Positions 62,458-64,000 of a stretch of 64,000 nucleotides of DNA are shown here, piece by piece. The position numbers were made by a program, and so were the translations under genes. Numbering within the stretch: position 1 is the stretch's first letter; each line of letters opens with the position of its first letter. The stretch spans positions 30,667-94,666 of the forward strand of contig DATNFW010000069.1 of the NCBI GenBank assembly GCA_035606175.1. Reading direction: 5' to 3'. The stretch is from JASHUC01 sp035606175. GTDB lineage: Bacteria; Pseudomonadota; Gammaproteobacteria; Steroidobacterales; Steroidobacteraceae. The notes beneath the pieces were generated by a model. It was given only the letters and a program-made list of their open reading frames with translations. It made no database searches and had not been told where the DNA came from.

Positions 62458-62787
62458 ATGATCCGGATTAAGTTCTATGCGGCCGTAGCTGCCGCGCTCG
62501 TGATCTCGATGCCCGCACTCGCGGACTGCACGCTGCCGCCTCCGCCTAGCAAGATTCCAAACGGCTCGACGGCGAGCGAGCAAGAAATGCTCGCCGCGAT
62601 GAACACCCTCAAGGAGTACAACGGGGACGTCAACGTCTATCTCAAATGTCTCGACTACGAGGTGAAGCAGAACCGCATGCCGGCGAGCGTCCGTGACGCC
62701 AAGAACAACTCTGCCGTGACGGAGCTGCAAACTGTCGCGGACAAATTCAACCAGCAGGTTCGGGCGTTCAAAGCCAAGCACGGCTGA
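62458..62787 (+). CDS. Small secreted protein of unknown function
   Basis: ATG 62458 with GGAAGGTAA upstream gives 109 residues. A clear signal peptide (MIRIKFYAAVAAALVISMPALA) precedes a mature part of ~87 residues with Cys24 and Cys64, which could form a disulfide. The rest is helical, polar and Lys/Asn/Gln-rich (EQEMLAAMNTLKEYNGDV, NSAVTELQTVADKFNQQV). It has lower GC-codon bias than neighbours. I do not recognise a family. It sits between cheY and the CheZ-like gene in the chemotaxis operon. Confidence 0.7.
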   Translation: MIRIKFYAAVAAALVISMPALADCTLPPPPSKIPNGSTASEQEMLAAMNTLKEYNGDVNVYLKCLDYEVKQNRMPASVRDAKNNSAVTELQTVADKFNQQVRAFKAKHG

Positions 62788-62812
62788 TCCAGATCCGCGG
62801 ACCTCGCGTCGC

Positions 62813-63253
62813 ATGCCACGGGGAAGCCAAAATCGGGCGGCGGCTCTCGGGAGCGCCGTCTCGCGCCTCGCGCACGCAATGCGCGAGTCTCATGGGCCGG
62901 TCGACCGGATGGCCGCAGCACTCGACCGCATGATGCGAGCGCTCGCGCGTCATGCCCGCGCGCTCGAGCGTCTGCGCAGCGACGGCGGAGCCGCCGCGGG
63001 CGGCGCGGCCGGCACGGCTGGCATACCCGGCACGTCGAACGCGGCCGCTCCTGCGCTTCGGGAGCTCGAGCAGTGCCGCGAGGCGCTCGAGCGCGAGATC
63101 GCGATATGTATCGAGAGCCTGCAATTCCACGACAGACTGATGCAGCAGCTCGCGCAGGTGCGCACGGGCCTCACGACCGCGGGTGCCGTGGCGCAGCCAC
63201 CGAGCGAGCTGCGGCTATCGGACGGCGCCGCTGGCAGCGTAGAGCTCTTCTGA
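62813..63253 (+). CDS. Small helical protein with CheZ-like D-x3-Q motif
   Basis: The 146-residue protein has two helical halves (~10-55 and ~80-120) joined by a Gly/Ala linker. The second half contains ESLQFHDRLMQQLAQV: Asp107 and Gln111 keep the D-x3-Q spacing of the CheZ catalytic site (QDLTGQ). A Pro/Ser-rich linker leads to a C-terminal GSVELF, in the place of the CheZ tail that binds CheY. These are features seen by eye, not a family assignment. Its place between cheY and cheR supports a phosphatase role for the second CheY. No strong ribosome-binding site is seen. Confidence 0.55.
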   Translation: MPRGSQNRAAALGSAVSRLAHAMRESHGPVDRMAAALDRMMRALARHARALERLRSDGGAAAGGAAGTAGIPGTSNAAAPALRELEQCREALEREIAICIESLQFHDRLMQQLAQVRTGLTTAGAVAQPPSELRLSDGAAGSVELF

Positions 63254-63258
63254 CCCGC

Positions 63259-64000
63259 ATGAGCACCTCGCCCCTCGTAGTTCGCGAGTTCGACTTCCGC
63301 GACGAGGACTTCGAGGCGCTCAGAGCTCTGGTACGGTCCCTCACCGGGATCAGTCTCGGCGAGCAGAAGCGCGAGCTCGTCTACGGCCGACTCTCCCGCC
63401 GATTGCGCGCCCTGCGCCTCGCGAGCTTCAAGGAATACCGCGCACTGCTCGCCTCCGATCCGGGCGAGCTCGCGCAACTCGTGAACGCGATAACGACGAA
63501 CCTCACGGCGTTCTTCCGCGAGCGCCATCACTTCGACTACTTGCGCGAGCACGTGCTGCGGCCGATCGCCGAGGAGCGGCGCGCCCCGCAGCGGCTGCGC
63601 ATCTGGTCGGCGGGCTGCTCGAGCGGAGAGGAGCCCTACTCGATCGCCATGACCGTTCTCGAGGCGCTCACCGAGGATCGTCGCCGGGATGTCCGCATTC
63701 TTGCGACCGACCTCGATTCCGACATGCTCACTCGCGCACGCGCCGGCGCCTATCCCCCCGAGCGGCTGACGAGCATCGGTCCGAGCCGTCTCGCGCGCTT
63801 CTTCGACCAACGGCATGACCGCGCGGCGGCCGCTTGGCAGGTGAAGCCGGAAGTCGCCGCACTCGTCACGTTCAAGCAGCTCAACTTGATGCATTCGTTG
63901 CCGATGAAAGGACCACTCGATGCGATTTTCTGCCGCAACACCGTGATCTATTTCGACAAGGACACCCAGCGCGATCTGTTCGCCCGCATGGCGGTGCTGC
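63259..64000 (+). CDS. cheR: Chemotaxis methyltransferase CheR (3' end outside window)
   Basis: CheR methylates receptor glutamates using S-adenosylmethionine. ATG 63259, 5 bp after the CheZ-like stop, opens a frame running off the window (247 codons seen). The N-terminal helical domain has FEALRALVRSLTGISLGEQKRELVYGRLSRRL (read in pieces); the Rossmann part has NLTAFFRERHHFDYL, RIWSAGCSSGEEPYSIAM for SAM binding, LATDLDSDML and the catalytic-side IFCRNTVIYFDKDTQ. It would act on the adjacent receptor. Confidence 0.95.
   Translation, partial: MSTSPLVVREFDFRDEDFEALRALVRSLTGISLGEQKRELVYGRLSRRLRALRLASFKEYRALLASDPGELAQLVNAITTNLTAFFRERHHFDYLREHVLRPIAEERRAPQRLRIWSAGCSSGEEPYSIAMTVLEALTEDRRRDVRILATDLDSDMLTRARAGAYPPERLTSIGPSRLARFFDQRHDRAAAAWQVKPEVAALVTFKQLNLMHSLPMKGPLDAIFCRNTVIYFDKDTQRDLFARMAVL

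Noticed and set aside
32387..64000. Sigma-28 (FliA) promoters before cheY, cheA, the receptor or cheR
   Set aside because: No convincing TAAA-N15-GCCGATAA match was seen in the short spacers; these genes may be read through from upstream.
1..64000. Horizontal island or prophage
   Set aside because: No integrase, transposase, tRNA junction or clear composition shift was seen; gene order is typical of chromosomal core.

Overview
The window is about 64 kb of high-GC bacterial DNA, almost fully coding, with short spacers and many start/stop overlaps. Several features point to a motile, Gram-negative gammaproteobacterium of the broad Pseudomonas/Xanthomonas/Steroidobacter type: an EttA-type ABC-F protein, a nrdR-ribD-ribE-ribBA-ribH-nusB block, FleQ- and FleR-like sigma-54 activators, a fliE-to-fliA flagellar cluster followed by cheY-cheZ, and MotC/MotD-type stators. 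This placement is an inference from gene content and order; no species can be named. I saw no rRNA, tRNA, CRISPR array, insertion sequence or prophage.

Region 1 (1-8.6 kb) is a set of housekeeping and accessory genes: a partial ApbE flavin transferase on the minus strand, a secreted SYLF protein, an NmrA-type oxidoreductase, an SGNH/GDSL hydrolase, a CPA2 antiporter fused to two universal-stress domains, a cluster of hairpin repeats, a 1-Cys peroxiredoxin and a fosmidomycin-resistance-type MFS exporter. Region 2 (8.6-16.9 kb) is one tight plus-strand operon for a tripartite RND efflux pump (outer-membrane lipoprotein, adaptor, permease), followed with 4-bp overlap by an OmpR-type response regulator and then its histidine kinase.

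Region 3 (16.9-26.5 kb) is on the minus strand. Read in the direction of transcription it runs: histone-deacetylase-like hydrolase, glyA, nrdR, ribD, ribE, ribBA (with a degenerate RibA half), ribH, nusB, then a Ser/Thr kinase fused to a cyclic-nucleotide-binding domain, then two tandem secreted VOC-fold proteins. Region 4 (26.6-32.4 kb) returns to the plus strand with ettA, an MprF-type aminoacyl-phosphatidylglycerol synthase/flippase coupled to it, a zinc-ribbon DUF4145 protein and an atypical PilZ-like protein.

Region 5 (32.5-64 kb) is the flagellar/chemotaxis island. Two sigma-54 activators, both without a receiver domain, sit at its head with a clear sigma-54 promoter between them. FliE-K form one overlapping operon. 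A consensus sigma-54 promoter then precedes fliL-M-N-O-P-Q-R-flhB-flhA-flhF-fleN-fliA-cheY-cheZ-motC-motD. After these come a DUF2802 protein, a STAS protein with a very basic tail, cheA, cheW, an MCP with a CheR/CheB-type C-terminal tether, a second cheY, a small secreted protein, a small protein with a CheZ-like D-x3-Q motif, and cheR running off the end. Together these encode regulation, export gate, basal body, switch, placement of the pole organelle (FlhF/FleN), stators and an F6-like sensory pathway. Rod, hook, filament and cheB genes are not in the window.
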